Assembly (NCBI RefSeq): GCF_008843145.1 | Contig: NZ_CP030265.1 | Location: 1,533,001 to 1,597,000, forward strand | DNA length: 64,000 bases | From: Skermanella pratensis | GTDB lineage: Bacteria > Pseudomonadota > Alphaproteobacteria > Azospirillales > Azospirillaceae | Direction of reading: 5' to 3' | Shown here: positions 42,062 to 51,978 of the stretch, piece by piece | Layout: every line of letters begins with the position of its first letter | How positions within the stretch are numbered: position 1 is the stretch's first letter | Notes under the pieces: generated by a model | Told to the model about the DNA's origin: nothing | Seen by the model: the letters and a program-made list of their open reading frames with translations, nothing else | Database searches by the model: none | Translations under genes and position numbers: made by a program

Positions 42062-43144
42062 ATCAGCACCACACCGAATAACACCGGCGACGCCTATAAG
42101 GATGCCGGTGTTGACATCGACGCCGGCGCTGCTCTCGTCGATGCGATCAAGCCGCTGGCGAAGGCGACTGCCCGGGTCGGAGCGGATGCGGGACTGGGCG
42201 GTTTCGGTGCCCTGTTCGATCTGAAGGCGGCCGGCTACAAGGACCCGATCCTGGTCGCCAGCACCGACGGCGTGGGCACCAAGCTGAAGATCGCCATCGC
42301 CGCCGGCAAGCACGACACGATCGGCATCGACCTCGTCGCCATGAGCGTCAACGACCTCGTGGTCCAGGGCGCCGAGCCGCTGTTCTTCCTCGATTACTTC
42401 GCGACCGGAAAGCTCGACGTCGCGGCCGGCCGGGACATCGTCGCCGGAATCGCCGAGGGCTGCCGGCAGGCCGGATGCGCCCTGATCGGCGGCGAGACGG
42501 CCGAGATGCCGGGCATGTACGCGGGCAAGGACTACGACCTCGCCGGTTTCGCCGTGGGGGCGGCCGAGCGCGGGCAGATCCTGACCGGCGCCGACGTGGC
42601 CGCCGGCGACGTGGTGCTCGGGCTGGCGTCGAGCGGCGTCCATTCCAACGGCTACTCGCTGGTGCGCCGGATCGTCGAGAAGGCCGGGCTGTCCTACCAG
42701 GACGAGGCGCCCTTCGCGCCGGGAACCACGGTCGCCGAAGCCCTGCTGACCCCGACCCGGATCTACGTCAAGCCGGTGCTGGCCGCCGTGCGGGCAGGCA
42801 CCGTCAAGGCGCTGGCCCACATCACCGGCGGCGGCCTGACCGACAATATCCCGCGCGTGCTGCCCGAGGGACTGGGCGTTTCGCTCGACGCTTCGGCGTG
42901 GCCGCTGCTCCCGGTGTTCCGCTGGATGGCGGACTCGGCCGTCATCGGCGACGACGACCTGGCGCGCACCTTCAACTGCGGCATCGGCATGGTTGTCATC
43001 GCCGCGGCGGACAAGGCGGACGAGGCGCAGCGCATCCTGGCGGAGGCCGGCGAGACGGTCTATCGGATCGGCGAAGTGCAGCCCGCGATCGGCGATGTCG
43101 AGCGCGTGGTGATCGACGGAGTGGACACGGCGTGGCACGGCTGA
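42062..43144 (+). CDS. purM: Phosphoribosylformylglycinamidine cyclo-ligase with apparent ATC start
   Basis: The conserved PurM N-terminus ([53 protein letters not shown]) is encoded from about 42080 on, but no ATG, GTG or TTG occurs in frame between the upstream stop at 42038 and GTG 42272. The only sensible start is ATC at 42062 (I-S-T-T-P-N-N), with GAGGA five bases upstream. This gives 360 residues, close to the usual 345-355. Starting at 42272 would delete 70 conserved residues. It catalyses ATP-dependent closure to aminoimidazole ribotide. It overlaps purN. Confidence 0.9.
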   Translation: MSTTPNNTGDAYKDAGVDIDAGAALVDAIKPLAKATARVGADAGLGGFGALFDLKAAGYKDPILVASTDGVGTKLKIAIAAGKHDTIGIDLVAMSVNDLVVQGAEPLFFLDYFATGKLDVAAGRDIVAGIAEGCRQAGCALIGGETAEMPGMYAGKDYDLAGFAVGAAERGQILTGADVAAGDVVLGLASSGVHSNGYSLVRRIVEKAGLSYQDEAPFAPGTTVAEALLTPTRIYVKPVLAAVRAGTVKALAHITGGGLTDNIPRVLPEGLGVSLDASAWPLLPVFRWMADSAVIGDDDLARTFNCGIGMVVIAAADKADEAQRILAEAGETVYRIGEVQPAIGDVERVVIDGVDTAWHG

Positions 43145-43785
43145 AGGTCGGTGTCCTGATCTCGGGTCGGGGAAGCAACCTCCAGGCCCTGATCGACGCC
43201 TGCGCCGATCCCGGCTTCCCGGCGGAGATCGTGCTGGTGCTGTCCAACAAGGCCGACGCCTACGGGCTGGAGCGCGCCAGGGCGGCCGGCATTCCGGCAT
43301 CCGTGGTCAGCCACCGGGACTTCGCCGACAAGCCGAGCTTCGAGGCGGCCATGGACGAGGCGCTGAGGTCGGCCGGGGTCGATCTCGTCTGTCTCGCCGG
43401 CTTCATGCGGCTTCTGACGGCCGACTTCGTCGAGCGGTGGCGCGACCGGCTGATCAACATCCATCCCTCGCTGCTGCCGTCCTTCAAGGGGCTCGACACC
43501 CACGCCCGCGCGATCGGGGCCGGCGTGAAGTTCACCGGCTGCACCGTGCATTTCGTCCGCCCCGCCATGGACGAGGGACCGATCATCGTGCAAGCCGTGG
43601 TGCCGGTCCTGCCCGACGACGATGCCCATGCCCTGGGTGACCGCGTGCTGGTCGCCGAACACCGGTGCTATCCCCTGGCCCTCCGCCTGATCGCGGAGGG
43701 CAGGGCCCGCGTCGAGGGGGAACGGGTCGTACTGTCCGACAGCCCGCCCCGGCTGGACGGGCCGGTCCTGAACCCTCCCGCATGA
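43132..43785 (+). CDS. purN: Phosphoribosylglycinamide formyltransferase
   Basis: The 217-residue protein starts from a GTG at 43132 that overlaps the purM stop by 13 bases (translational coupling). [20 protein letters not shown] binds the phosphate. The catalytic Asn and His are in [20 protein letters not shown], and the catalytic Asp is in [10 protein letters not shown]. It transfers formyl from 10-formyl-THF to GAR in purine synthesis. purM-purN order is standard in alphaproteobacteria. Confidence 0.95.
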   Translation: MARLKVGVLISGRGSNLQALIDACADPGFPAEIVLVLSNKADAYGLERARAAGIPASVVSHRDFADKPSFEAAMDEALRSAGVDLVCLAGFMRLLTADFVERWRDRLINIHPSLLPSFKGLDTHARAIGAGVKFTGCTVHFVRPAMDEGPIIVQAVVPVLPDDDAHALGDRVLVAEHRCYPLALRLIAEGRARVEGERVVLSDSPPRLDGPVLNPPA

Positions 43786-43872
43786 TCCCCGCCACGGATA
43801 GCGCTTGTAAATGCAGCGGCCGTCACTTAAATCGGGACCGCCGAAAACCGAAAAACAACGAAGAGGTTGGAG

Positions 43873-44019
43873 ATGGCCGTGGCCGACGATAACGACGATC
43901 TTCGGAACGAAGAGTTCCGCGCCCATTTGGAATCCTATGAGCGTTTCACCATGCTGACGAAGTACGGCACCATCGCCGTCGTCGCCATCCTGGTTCTCAT
44001 GGCGATCTTCCTGCTCTGA
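43873..44019 (+). CDS. aa3-type cytochrome c oxidase subunit IV (48 residues)
   Basis: This tiny protein has a soluble acidic N-terminal helix (MAVADDNDDLRNEEFRAHLE) followed by SYERFTMLTKYGTIAVVAIL and a single membrane span to the C-terminus (VLMAIFLL). This pattern, especially the F-x-x-LTKYGTI sequence just before the span, fits the bacterial aa3-type oxidase subunit IV family (PF07835). AAGAGGTTGGAG precedes the ATG. It lies alone between purN and the FemX-like gene, far from any oxidase core subunit in this window. Confidence 0.8.
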   Translation: MAVADDNDDLRNEEFRAHLESYERFTMLTKYGTIAVVAILVLMAIFLL

Positions 44020-44073
44020 CGCCTTGACCGGGCGGCGCCCGTCTCCTTCAGCGCGGCGGTCGCGCCCGGTTCC

Positions 44074-45027
44074 ATGACTTCCCCGTTCAATCCCTTCCGC
44101 ATCGACTGGAACGATTGCACCTTCTCCCAGTGGGATGCCCTGCTGGCCCGGTGCAAGCGTCCGACCCTGCTTCAGTCCTGGCAATATGCCCTGGCGCTGG
44201 CGAAGACCGAGGGATGGAAGGCCGATTTCGGCATCATCCGCTTCGAGAACAAGCCGGTCGGCCTCGTCCAGGTGCAGACCAAGCGCTGGCTGCCGTTCCT
44301 GACGACGTGCCGGATCTATCGCGGCCCGCTGTGGATCCATGACGAGATCCCGGGAGAGATGCTGAAGCTGGTCCTGCGCATGATCCGGGACCGCTACCAT
44401 CTCTTGCGCGGCCGTCCCCTGGTCTTCCACCCCGAATTGATCGACAGCGAGGCCGCGCGCAAGCGCTTGGCGGATACCGGCTTCCACCGTCGGGAAGAGG
44501 GGTACGAGTCGGTCTGGCTCGACCTCGCTGCCGAACCCGATGCCCTGAGGGCCGGGCTGGACCGCAAATGGCGGAACAAGCTTCATCAGGCGGAGCGCAA
44601 CGGGCTCTCCGTGGAAGTCGACACGGCGGCCGTTCACTTCGACTGGCTGATGGAACATTACCTGCAGGATAAGATGGCGCGGAACTACCGCGGGCCATCC
44701 CCGGCATTCCTGCGGGTCCTGCACAGTCTTTCGGCTGAAACGACGCCGCCGGTCCTGCTGCGGGCGGTTCACCAGGGCAGGCCGGTGGCCGGCGTGCTGC
44801 TGGTGCGGCATGGTGCCGCTGCCACCTATCAAGTGGGCTGGAACGGGGAGGAGGGGCGGGATCTGCGCGCCCATCACCTGCTGCTGTGGCGATCGGCTCT
44901 GTGGCTGAAGGCCCAGGGCCATACCGGCTTCGACCTCGGCGGCATCAACGAGACGACGCCGGGGATCGCGCGGTTCAAGATCGGCATGGGCGGCCAGCCG
45001 TTCCGCCTGGTCGGCGGGTACGTCTGA
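44074..45027 (+). CDS. FemA/FemX-like GNAT aminoacyltransferase
   Basis: The 317-residue protein has two GNAT-like halves. PTLLQSWQYALALAKTEGWK near 30-49 and the C-terminal AHHLLLWRSALWLKAQGHTG then FDLGGINETTPGIARFKIGM are characteristic of the peptidoglycan bridge / lipid II glycyltransferase-like family. RKWRNKLHQAERNGLSVEVD forms the central hinge. In proteobacteria such proteins are often tied to polysaccharide or peptide modification; acceptor unknown. It is convergent with ndk. Confidence 0.8.
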   Translation: MTSPFNPFRIDWNDCTFSQWDALLARCKRPTLLQSWQYALALAKTEGWKADFGIIRFENKPVGLVQVQTKRWLPFLTTCRIYRGPLWIHDEIPGEMLKLVLRMIRDRYHLLRGRPLVFHPELIDSEAARKRLADTGFHRREEGYESVWLDLAAEPDALRAGLDRKWRNKLHQAERNGLSVEVDTAAVHFDWLMEHYLQDKMARNYRGPSPAFLRVLHSLSAETTPPVLLRAVHQGRPVAGVLLVRHGAAATYQVGWNGEEGRDLRAHHLLLWRSALWLKAQGHTGFDLGGINETTPGIARFKIGMGGQPFRLVGGYV

Positions 45028-45066
45028 CCGTCCGGGGCTGCCGTCAGTTCCCGATCAGGACCCGTA

Positions 45067-45489
45067 TCAGGGAACGATTTCGCTCTTGCTGAAGAAGAAC
45101 TTGATCTCGCTGGCGGCGTTCTCTGGGCTGTCCGAGCCATGGACCGAGTTAGCCTCGATCGACTCGGCGAAATCCTTGCGGATGGTGCCGGCGGCGGCGT
45201 TCGCCGGGTTGGTCGCGCCCATGATGTCGCGGTTGCGCTGGACGGCGTTCTCGCCTTCCAGGACCTGAACCACCACAGGACCGGAAATCATGAAGTCGAC
45301 CAGCTCGCCGAAGAACGAGCGCTCGGCATGGACCTCGTAGAACTTTTCCGCCTGTTCCTTGGTCAGGCGGATGCGCTTCTGCGCGACGATCCGCAGCCCG
45401 GCTTCCTCGAAGCGGGCATTGATCTTGCCCGTAAGGTTCCGGCGGGTCGCGTCCGGCTTGATGATGGACAAGGTCCGTTCGACGGCCAT
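45067..45489 (-). CDS. ndk: Nucleoside diphosphate kinase
   Basis: The 140-residue protein has N-terminal [18 protein letters not shown]. The phosphohistidine is H117 in [18 protein letters not shown]. It balances NTP pools by ping-pong phosphate transfer. Length and motifs fit the bacterial family exactly. It is transcribed away from the ABC-F gene; the divergent region contains three 12-bp tandem repeats. Confidence 0.97.
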   Translation of the reverse strand: MAVERTLSIIKPDATRRNLTGKINARFEEAGLRIVAQKRIRLTKEQAEKFYEVHAERSFFGELVDFMISGPVVVQVLEGENAVQRNRDIMGATNPANAAAGTIRKDFAESIEANSVHGSDSPENAASEIKFFFSKSEIVP

Positions 45490-45572
45490 GTTGGAAGGCT
45501 CCTGTGTGCTCTCGCAAAATTCGCGGCGTTATATACGCGCATCGGCCGGGTTAGCAACGGGGCTTTTTCAAC

Positions 45573-45608
45573 GGACCCATCAGGGGACCCATCGGGGGAC
45601 CCATCCGG
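45573..45608. repeat. Three tandem 12-bp repeats between ndk and ABC-F gene
   Basis: GGACCCATCAGG, GGACCCATCGGG and GGACCCATCCGG follow each other without gaps, differing at one or two positions. They lie 84 bases before ndk and 69 before the ABC-F start, and are a candidate regulator-binding array or slippage product. Confidence 0.6.
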
Positions 45609-45676
45609 CATCGTCGCGATTTCCGTATCCAGTCCCTTCAAAACGGCCCGTCCGCCATGCTATCACCAGCCCCGGC

Positions 45677-47569
45677 ATGCTTCACATCAACGAACTGATT
45701 TTCCGCTTCGGCGGGCGTGTGATCTTCGACCACGCCACCGTCGCCATCCCCAAGGGCCATCGCGTCGCGCTGGTCGGCCGCAACGGCACGGGCAAGACGA
45801 CCCTGCTGCGCCTGATCGCCGGCCAGATGGCTCCGGACGGCGGGGCCATCACCATGCCTGCGGAGACCCGCCTCGGCATCGTCGCCCAGGAGGCGCCGAG
45901 CAGCGACGTCAGCCTGATCGACACGGTTCTGGCTGCCGACGTGGAGCGCACGGCCCTGCTGGCGGAGGCGGAGACCGCCCGGGACCCCCATCGCATCGCC
46001 GAGATCCACACCAGGCTGGCCGACATCCACGCCCATTCGGCCCCGGCCCGGGCGGCCCAGATCCTGTCGGGCCTTGGCTTCGACGCGGAGGCGCAGACGC
46101 GGCCGTGCAGGGACTTTTCCGGCGGCTGGCGTATGCGCGTGGCGCTCGCCGGGGTGCTGTTCGCCCAGCCGGAACTGCTGCTGCTGGACGAGCCGACCAA
46201 CCACCTGGACCTCGAGGCGACGATCTGGCTGGAGAACTACCTGCGGAACTATCCGCACACGATCCTGCTGGTCAGCCACGACCGTGAACTGCTGAACAAG
46301 GTTCCGACCACCACGGTCCATCTGGACCAGGGCAAGCTGGTTTCCTACGCCGGCGGCTACGACCAGTTCGAACGGACCCGGCGCGCGAACCTGGAGCGGC
46401 TGGCCGCCAACCAGACCAAGCAGATCGCCCAGCGCAAGCATATCCAGTCCTACATCGACCGGTTCCGCTACAAGGCGTCCAAGGCCCGGCAGGCCCAGAG
46501 CCGGATCAAGATGCTGGAGCGGATGGAACCGATCATCAGCATCGTCGAGGACCATACCGTCAGTTTCGACTTCCCGTCGCCCGAGCCCTTGGCGCCGCCG
46601 CTGATCCAACTCGAAGACGTCGATGTCGGCTACGACGGCAAGCCGATCCTGCGCGGGCTGGACCTCCGCATCGACCTGGACGACCGGATCGCGCTGCTGG
46701 GCGCCAACGGCAACGGCAAATCGACCCTGGTCAAGCTGCTGGCCAATCGGCTCGCCCCGATGAAGGGGGACATGCGGAGGTCCGGCAAGCTGAAGATCGG
46801 ATATTTCGCCCAGCACCAGGCCGAAGAGCTGGATCTCGGCCTGAGCGCCGTCGCCCAGGCGCGGCTGTGGATGAAGGACGTGGTGGACGAGAAGGTCCGC
46901 GCCCATCTCGGCCGCTTCGGCTTTCCCCAGCAGAAGGCCGACACCCAGATCGCCAAGCTGTCCGGCGGAGAGAAGGCCCGCCTTCTGTTCGCCCTGATGA
47001 CCCGCGAGGCGCCGCACGTCCTGATGCTCGACGAGCCGACCAACCACCTGGACATCGATAGCCGCGAGGCTTTGATCCAGGCGATCAACGGGTTCGAGGG
47101 CGCCGTGATCCTGATCAGCCACGACCCCCACCTGATCGAGCTGACCGCCGACCGGCTGTGGCTGGTCGACGGCGGCGCCTGCAGGCCCTATGACGGCGAC
47201 CTGGAGGACTACCGCAAGCTCCTGCTGGAAAAGAGCCGGGCCGAGCGGTCCGACGGCAATGACCGGGACGCCGGACCCAGCAAGAAGGACCAGCGCCGCG
47301 CCGCCGCCGAACTGCGGGCGGCCCTGGCCCCGCTCAAGCGCAAGGCGGACGATGCCGAGAAGCTGATCGCCAAGCTGACCCGCGAGCGGCAGGCGCTGGA
47401 AACCAAGCTGGCCGATCCCGCCCTCTACAGCGGCCCTGCGGACAAGGTGACCAAGCTCCAGATCGACCTGGGCGAAGTGCAGAAGAAGCTCGAAGCCGCC
47501 GAGGACACCTGGATGGAAGCGCTGGAGGCGCTGGAAGCTGCCGAATCGGAGGCGGCCGGCGCCGCCTGA
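45677..47569 (+). CDS. ABC-F family ATPase (Uup/YheS-like)
   Basis: The 630-residue soluble protein has two ABC cassettes: Walker A GRNGTGKTTLLRLIAGQM and GANGNGKSTLVKLLANRL; signatures FSGGWRMRVALA and LSGGEKARLLFA; Walker B LLLLDEPTNHLDLEA and VLMLDEPTNHLDIDS. The ABC-F interdomain linker (about 230-300) is rich in Arg and Lys. The C-terminal 90 residues form a coiled coil (LKRKADDAEKLIAKLTRERQ). It is expected to act on ribosomes or tRNA/DNA rather than as a transporter. ATG 45677 starts at the conserved MLHINELIFRFG. Confidence 0.92.
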   Translation: MLHINELIFRFGGRVIFDHATVAIPKGHRVALVGRNGTGKTTLLRLIAGQMAPDGGAITMPAETRLGIVAQEAPSSDVSLIDTVLAADVERTALLAEAETARDPHRIAEIHTRLADIHAHSAPARAAQILSGLGFDAEAQTRPCRDFSGGWRMRVALAGVLFAQPELLLLDEPTNHLDLEATIWLENYLRNYPHTILLVSHDRELLNKVPTTTVHLDQGKLVSYAGGYDQFERTRRANLERLAANQTKQIAQRKHIQSYIDRFRYKASKARQAQSRIKMLERMEPIISIVEDHTVSFDFPSPEPLAPPLIQLEDVDVGYDGKPILRGLDLRIDLDDRIALLGANGNGKSTLVKLLANRLAPMKGDMRRSGKLKIGYFAQHQAEELDLGLSAVAQARLWMKDVVDEKVRAHLGRFGFPQQKADTQIAKLSGGEKARLLFALMTREAPHVLMLDEPTNHLDIDSREALIQAINGFEGAVILISHDPHLIELTADRLWLVDGGACRPYDGDLEDYRKLLLEKSRAERSDGNDRDAGPSKKDQRRAAAELRAALAPLKRKADDAEKLIAKLTRERQALETKLADPALYSGPADKVTKLQIDLGEVQKKLEAAEDTWMEALEALEAAESEAAGAA

Positions 47570-47578
47570 GCCGGCCCG

Positions 47579-48358
47579 TCAGTCCTTGGCCGGCGTCTTG
47601 GCCAGCAGGACGTCGGCGAGCGCGGCCGGGAGGGCTCCGATCAGCCAACTCATGAAGTACGTCGGAAAGGGAAAGCCGATGCGGGCGCGGTCGCGCTCCA
47701 GCCCACGCCGGATGATCCGAGCCGCCCGGTCGGCATCCATCAGCAAAGGCATGGGGAAGCGGTTGCGGGCGGTGATCCTGCTGCGCACGAAGCCCGGGCA
47801 GATCACCGAAACCTCGATCCCCTTCGGGCGCAGGTCCAGCCGCAGCGACTCGCCGTAGCTCCTCACCGCCGCCTTGCTGGCGCAATAGGCCGGTGCTCCG
47901 GGATAGCCGCGGAAGCCTGCGAGCGAGCTGACCAGGCCCAGCTGGCCACGTCCGCGCTCCGCCATCGGTCCGATCAGCGGATGGATCGTGTTCAGCACGC
48001 CGTCCAGGTTGACCGAAAAAATGCGCCGGGCCTGCTCCTCGCTCTCGCCCCGGCCGCGCTTTCCGTCACCGCCGCCGGTCCCGCCGCTGATCCCGGCATT
48101 GGCGATGCACAGGTCGATCGGCGACTCGGCGTCGACCCCGGACAGCCATTGCCGCATGCCCTCGCGGTCCGTCACGTCGATCACCGCCGCCCGCACCGTG
48201 GCCCCGCGCGCCGTGCAGCGCGCCGCCACCTCGTCCAGCCGGCCGCGATCCCGGCCGGTCAGCACCAATGTGACGGCGGGACCGGCATAGGCTTCGGCCA
48301 GGGCCTCGCCGATGCCGCTGGAGGCGCCGGTGATCAGGATGGTGCGGGGATCGCGCAT
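47579..48358 (-). CDS. SDR-family oxidoreductase
   Basis: The 259-residue classical SDR has cofactor motif TGASSGIGEALAEAYAG near 10-26 and IANAGISGG near 85. The catalytic Ser is in LVSSLAGFRGYPG, and Tyr/Lys are in YCASKAAVRSYGES near 158-162. A C-terminal hydrophobic region (FPTYFMSWLIGALPAALADV) may peripherally bind the membrane. Substrate unknown. Between 93 and 108 a Gly/Arg/Glu-rich insertion (GTGGGDGKRGRGESEEQ) is unusual. It is divergent from yicC. Confidence 0.85.
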   Translation of the reverse strand: MRDPRTILITGASSGIGEALAEAYAGPAVTLVLTGRDRGRLDEVAARCTARGATVRAAVIDVTDREGMRQWLSGVDAESPIDLCIANAGISGGTGGGDGKRGRGESEEQARRIFSVNLDGVLNTIHPLIGPMAERGRGQLGLVSSLAGFRGYPGAPAYCASKAAVRSYGESLRLDLRPKGIEVSVICPGFVRSRITARNRFPMPLLMDADRAARIIRRGLERDRARIGFPFPTYFMSWLIGALPAALADVLLAKTPAKD

Positions 48359-48463
48359 GGCGGGTCTCCGGGCGTCGGGATTGGAGCGAAGGCCACAGCC
48401 GCTTGTTGTCAAGGGATGCGGGAGGTATAACGGCGGCCACCCAACGGTACTAGCGAGGCAGCG

Positions 48464-49357
48464 TTGAGCGCTCAACAACAAGTCGCCAGCATGACTGGTT
48501 TCGCGCGGGCCGAAGGGCGCGACCAGGGGTATGCCTGGACCTTCGAGATCAAGAGCGTCAACAGCAGGAACCTCGATCTCCGCTGCCGGCTGGCGCCGGG
48601 CTTCGACGCGCTGGAGCCGGTCGCCCGGACCGCCGTCCCCCAGCGGGTGCGCCGCGGCAGCGTCAACGTGTCCCTGTCGGTCACCCGGACCGCGGCGCCG
48701 AACCAGATCCGGATCAACCGCGACCTGCTGGACCAGCTCATCGCCCTTGCCGCCGAACTCGGCGGGACGACGGAGAAACCGCGGCTCGACGCGCTGCTCG
48801 CGGTGCGGGGCGTGGTCGAGACGGTCGAGGACGCCGACTTCGGCGACGACCGCGAGCGACTCGAAGCGGCGATGGCGGCGACCCTCCAGCAGGCGCTCGA
48901 TCATCTCGGCGCGGTTCGGCTGGCGGAAGGGGCGCGGCTGGTCGAGGTCCTTAACCAGCACCTGAACGAGATCGCCCGGCTGACCGACCAAGCCTCGGCC
49001 TGCGCCGCTCTCCAGCCGGAGGCGCTCCGGCAGAAGCTGCGCGGGCAGGTCGCGGCCCTGCTGGACGCGGTGCCCAGCCTGACGGAGGAGCGGCTTGCCC
49101 AGGAAGCGGCCCTCCTGATTGCCCGCGCAGACGTGCGCGAGGAACTGGACCGCCTGCGCGCCCATGTCGCCGCCGCGCGCGACATGCTGGCCAAGGGCGG
49201 CGGGATCGGCCGGCAGCTCGACTTCCTGTGTCAGGAGTTCAACCGGGAAGCCAATACCCTGTGCTCCAAGTCGTCCGACGTGGAGCTGACCCGCACCGGC
49301 CTCGCCTTGAAGGCCGCCATCGAACAGTTGCGTGAGCAGGCGCAGAACATCGAATGA
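48464..49357 (+). CDS. YicC-family endoribonuclease/stress protein
   Basis: The 297-residue protein starts from TTG 48464 (GAGGCAG upstream). SMTGFARAEGRDQGYAWTFE and IKSVNSRNLDLRCRLAPGFD are the YicC N-terminal signature. The C-terminal GKKLDFLCQEFNRE-like motif is present as IGRQLDFLCQEFNREANTLC, followed by SKSSDVELTRTGLALKAAIE. YicC proteins are reported as RNases acting on small RNAs. The alternative ATG at 48491 would remove nine residues. It overlaps gmk by 4 bases, the usual yicC-gmk pairing. Confidence 0.92.
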   Translation: MSAQQQVASMTGFARAEGRDQGYAWTFEIKSVNSRNLDLRCRLAPGFDALEPVARTAVPQRVRRGSVNVSLSVTRTAAPNQIRINRDLLDQLIALAAELGGTTEKPRLDALLAVRGVVETVEDADFGDDRERLEAAMAATLQQALDHLGAVRLAEGARLVEVLNQHLNEIARLTDQASACAALQPEALRQKLRGQVAALLDAVPSLTEERLAQEAALLIARADVREELDRLRAHVAAARDMLAKGGGIGRQLDFLCQEFNREANTLCSKSSDVELTRTGLALKAAIEQLREQAQNIE

Positions 49358-50025
49358 CCGTACCCATGGACATGCAGCCGGCCGGACCGGGCCCGGCCAA
49401 GATCGGGCGCCGCGGGCTGATGCTGGTGCTGTCGTCGCCCTCGGGCGCCGGCAAGACCACGATCGCGCGGCGCATGCTTCAGCGCAACAGCAGCCTCACC
49501 ATGTCGGTGTCGGTCACGACCCGCCCCATGCGGCCGGGGGAGGTCGACGGCATCGACTACCATTTCATCGACCGGGAAAGGTTCGAGCAGATGGTCGCCG
49601 AGCGCCAGCTGCTGGAGCATGCGCGGGTCTTCGGAAACTACTATGGTACGCCGAAGGGGCCGGTCGAGCAGGCGCTCGCCAAGGGGCGTGAGATCCTGTT
49701 CGACATCGACTGGCAGGGCACCCAGCAGCTTGCCGAGAACGCCCGCGACGATCTGGTCAGCGTCTTCGTCCTGCCGCCGTCCGCGAAGGAGTTGGAACGC
49801 CGGCTGTACGCCAGGGCGCAGGACAGCCCCGAGGTGATCGCCGGCCGCATGGCAAAAGCGTCGGACGAGATGAGCCACTATTTCGATTACGACTACGTGA
49901 TCGTCAATTACGACATCGAATCCAGCGTCCATCAGGTGCAGACCATCCTGGAAGGCGAACGCCTCAAGCGGCGCCGCCAGGTCGGCTTGGCCGACTTCGT
50001 CCGGCAGTTGCAGGAAGGTCTCTGA
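49354..50025 (+). CDS. gmk: Guanylate kinase
   Basis: The 223-residue protein has P-loop LSSPSGAGKTTIARRM near 28-43, SVSVTTRPMRPGEVDGIDYH for GMP binding, and IDWQGTQQLAENARDD. It phosphorylates GMP to GDP. There is an N-terminal extension of about 20 residues before the P-loop strand. Translation is coupled to yicC by ATGA overlap. Confidence 0.96.
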   Translation: MTVPMDMQPAGPGPAKIGRRGLMLVLSSPSGAGKTTIARRMLQRNSSLTMSVSVTTRPMRPGEVDGIDYHFIDRERFEQMVAERQLLEHARVFGNYYGTPKGPVEQALAKGREILFDIDWQGTQQLAENARDDLVSVFVLPPSAKELERRLYARAQDSPEVIAGRMAKASDEMSHYFDYDYVIVNYDIESSVHQVQTILEGERLKRRRQVGLADFVRQLQEGL

Positions 50026-50101
50026 CCCCGCACCTTCGGCATCGTCCTCCGAAGTGCAGGAAGTCTTAGGCCGGACTACCTGTCAAAGTCTACCGACACC
50101 G

Positions 50102-50944
50102 TTATCGAACCGCCGGTCGCCGCTTGCGGTAGGCCCGCGCCAGGGCGGCGAAGCCGGCGACGGGGATCTCCTCGGCACGCTGGGTCGGCACCAGCCCGGC
50201 TTCCTCGATCAGCGCCTCGGCGTCGCCCAGGGGCTTCAGGCTGGCCCGCAGCATCTTGCGCCGCTGGCCGAAGGCGGCGGCGGTGACCGTTTCCATCGCT
50301 TCGAAGTCGGCGGGTTCGGGCTCCTGCCGCGGGACGAGCTGCACGACGGTCGACTCGATCTTCGGCGGCGGCGTGAAGGCGCGGGCCGGCAGGTTGAACA
50401 ACGGACGCACATCCGCCCGCCACTGGGCGATGACCGACAGCCTGCCATAGGTCTTGCCGCCGGGTTTCGCCGCCAGGCGGTCGGCGACCTCGCGCTGGAA
50501 CATCAGCGTCAGGCTGCGGAACTGCTCGATCCGGCGCAGCCAGCCGATCAGCAGCGGTGTTGCGACATTGTAGGGCAGGTTGGCGACGATGGCGCGCGGG
50601 GCAGGGGCCAGCGCTTCGACATCGGCTTCCAGCGCATCTCCTTCGACCAGACGCAGCCTGCCCTCGGCCGCCTCCACCAGGTCGGCCAGCGCGGTGATGC
50701 AGCGGGCGTCGCGCTCGATCGCGACCACCCCGGCGGCGTCCAAGTTCAGCAGCGCCCGTGTCAGCCCCCCGGGGCCGGGTCCGACCTCGACCACCGTGAC
50801 GCCGGCCAGGTCGCCGGCCGCCCGCGCGATCCGTCCGGTCAGATTCAGGTCGAGTAGGAAGTTCTGACCCAGCGCCTTGCGGGCTCCCAAGTCGAAGCGC
50901 GCGATGACGTCTCGGAGCGGGGGCAGGTCGTCGATCCGGCTCAT
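50102..50944 (-). CDS. rsmA: 16S rRNA (adenine1518/1519-N6)-dimethyltransferase
   Basis: The 280-residue protein has [20 protein letters not shown] near 24-43, SAM-binding [16 protein letters not shown] near 51-66, and catalytic [11 protein letters not shown] at 122-132. It dimethylates two adjacent adenines near the 3' end of 16S rRNA (KsgA function). ATG 50944 overlaps the pdxA stop by 4 bases. It ends the lptF-lptG-surA-pdxA-rsmA series. Confidence 0.96.
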   Translation of the reverse strand: MSRIDDLPPLRDVIARFDLGARKALGQNFLLDLNLTGRIARAAGDLAGVTVVEVGPGPGGLTRALLNLDAAGVVAIERDARCITALADLVEAAEGRLRLVEGDALEADVEALAPAPRAIVANLPYNVATPLLIGWLRRIEQFRSLTLMFQREVADRLAAKPGGKTYGRLSVIAQWRADVRPLFNLPARAFTPPPKIESTVVQLVPRQEPEPADFEAMETVTAAAFGQRRKMLRASLKPLGDAEALIEEAGLVPTQRAEEIPVAGFAALARAYRKRRPAVR

Positions 50945-51978
50945 TTCCCGCGGCGCTCTGGGACGTAACGCCGGGCGGCGCGATAACCCGCCATCTCCAC
51001 GGCCGTCTTCATCGCCGCGATCAGGCTCGCCGGGTCGGCCTTGCCGGTGCCGGCGATATCCAGTGCCGTGCCGTGATCGGGCGAGGTCCGCACGAAGGGC
51101 AAGCCCAGCGTGATGTTCACCCCGGTGTCGAAGTCCACCGTCTTCAGGGGTATCAGCGCCTGGTCGTGATACATGCAGAGAACGGCGTCGTACCGCTTGC
51201 GCGCGGCGGCGTGGAACAGCGTGTCGGCCGGGAGCGGGCCGATCACCTGGTATCCTTCGCGCTTCAGGATGGTCGCCGCCGGCGTGATGATCTCGATCTC
51301 CTCGGTCCCAAGCGTGCCGCCTTCGCCGGCATGGGGATTGAGCGCCGCCAGGGCGAGGCGGGGCTCCTCGACCCCGAAGTCCGCTGCCAGGGCGGCTGCC
51401 GTCACGCGCGCGCATTGCACGATTCCCTGGGTGGTCAGCGCATCGATCGCGTCGCGCAGCGGCAGGTGGATCGTCACCGGGACGACCCGCAGGCCGCCGC
51501 CCGCCAGCATCATCACCGGTTCCGCCACCATCCCGGCCAACGCGGCCAGGTACTCGGTATGGCCGGGATAGCCGAAGCCGGCCTGGTACAGCGCGCTCTT
51601 CTGGATCGGGTTGGTCACCATGGCGGCACAGGCGCCAGCCCGCACCAGCATCACCGCGCGCTCGATACTTGAAAGAACGGCGGCGCCGTTCTCCGGGTCG
51701 GGCCTGCCCGGTTCCACCGGATGGTCCAGGGAAACCGGCAGGACCGGCAGCGCGTGGTCGAACACGGCGACCGCCTCGGCCGGATCCCCGACCCGCGCGA
51801 CCGGGACATCCAGGCCGATCAGGCGGCCGAGCGCCTCGATCCGGGCGGGATCGTCGAGCAGTACGAACGTCGGCACGGACCGTTCCCGCCTCGCCGCCCA
51901 GGCCATCAGCGCCAGCTCGCCGCCGATGCCCGACGGCTCGCCCATGGTCAGAGCCAGCGCCGCGCCGCTGCCGCCCAT
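50941..51978 (-). CDS. pdxA: 4-hydroxythreonine-4-phosphate dehydrogenase
   Basis: The 345-residue enzyme of pyridoxal-phosphate synthesis shows [20 protein letters not shown] at the N-terminus. Metal-binding His residues are visible in [29 protein letters not shown] and [33 protein letters not shown] is at the C-terminus. ATG overlaps the surA stop (ATGA), so its translation may depend on ribosomes reading surA, which is frameshifted in this sequence. Confidence 0.96.
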   Translation of the reverse strand: MGGSGAALALTMGEPSGIGGELALMAWAARRERSVPTFVLLDDPARIEALGRLIGLDVPVARVGDPAEAVAVFDHALPVLPVSLDHPVEPGRPDPENGAAVLSSIERAVMLVRAGACAAMVTNPIQKSALYQAGFGYPGHTEYLAALAGMVAEPVMMLAGGGLRVVPVTIHLPLRDAIDALTTQGIVQCARVTAAALAADFGVEEPRLALAALNPHAGEGGTLGTEEIEIITPAATILKREGYQVIGPLPADTLFHAAARKRYDAVLCMYHDQALIPLKTVDFDTGVNITLGLPFVRTSPDHGTALDIAGTGKADPASLIAAMKTAVEMAGYRAARRYVPERRGK

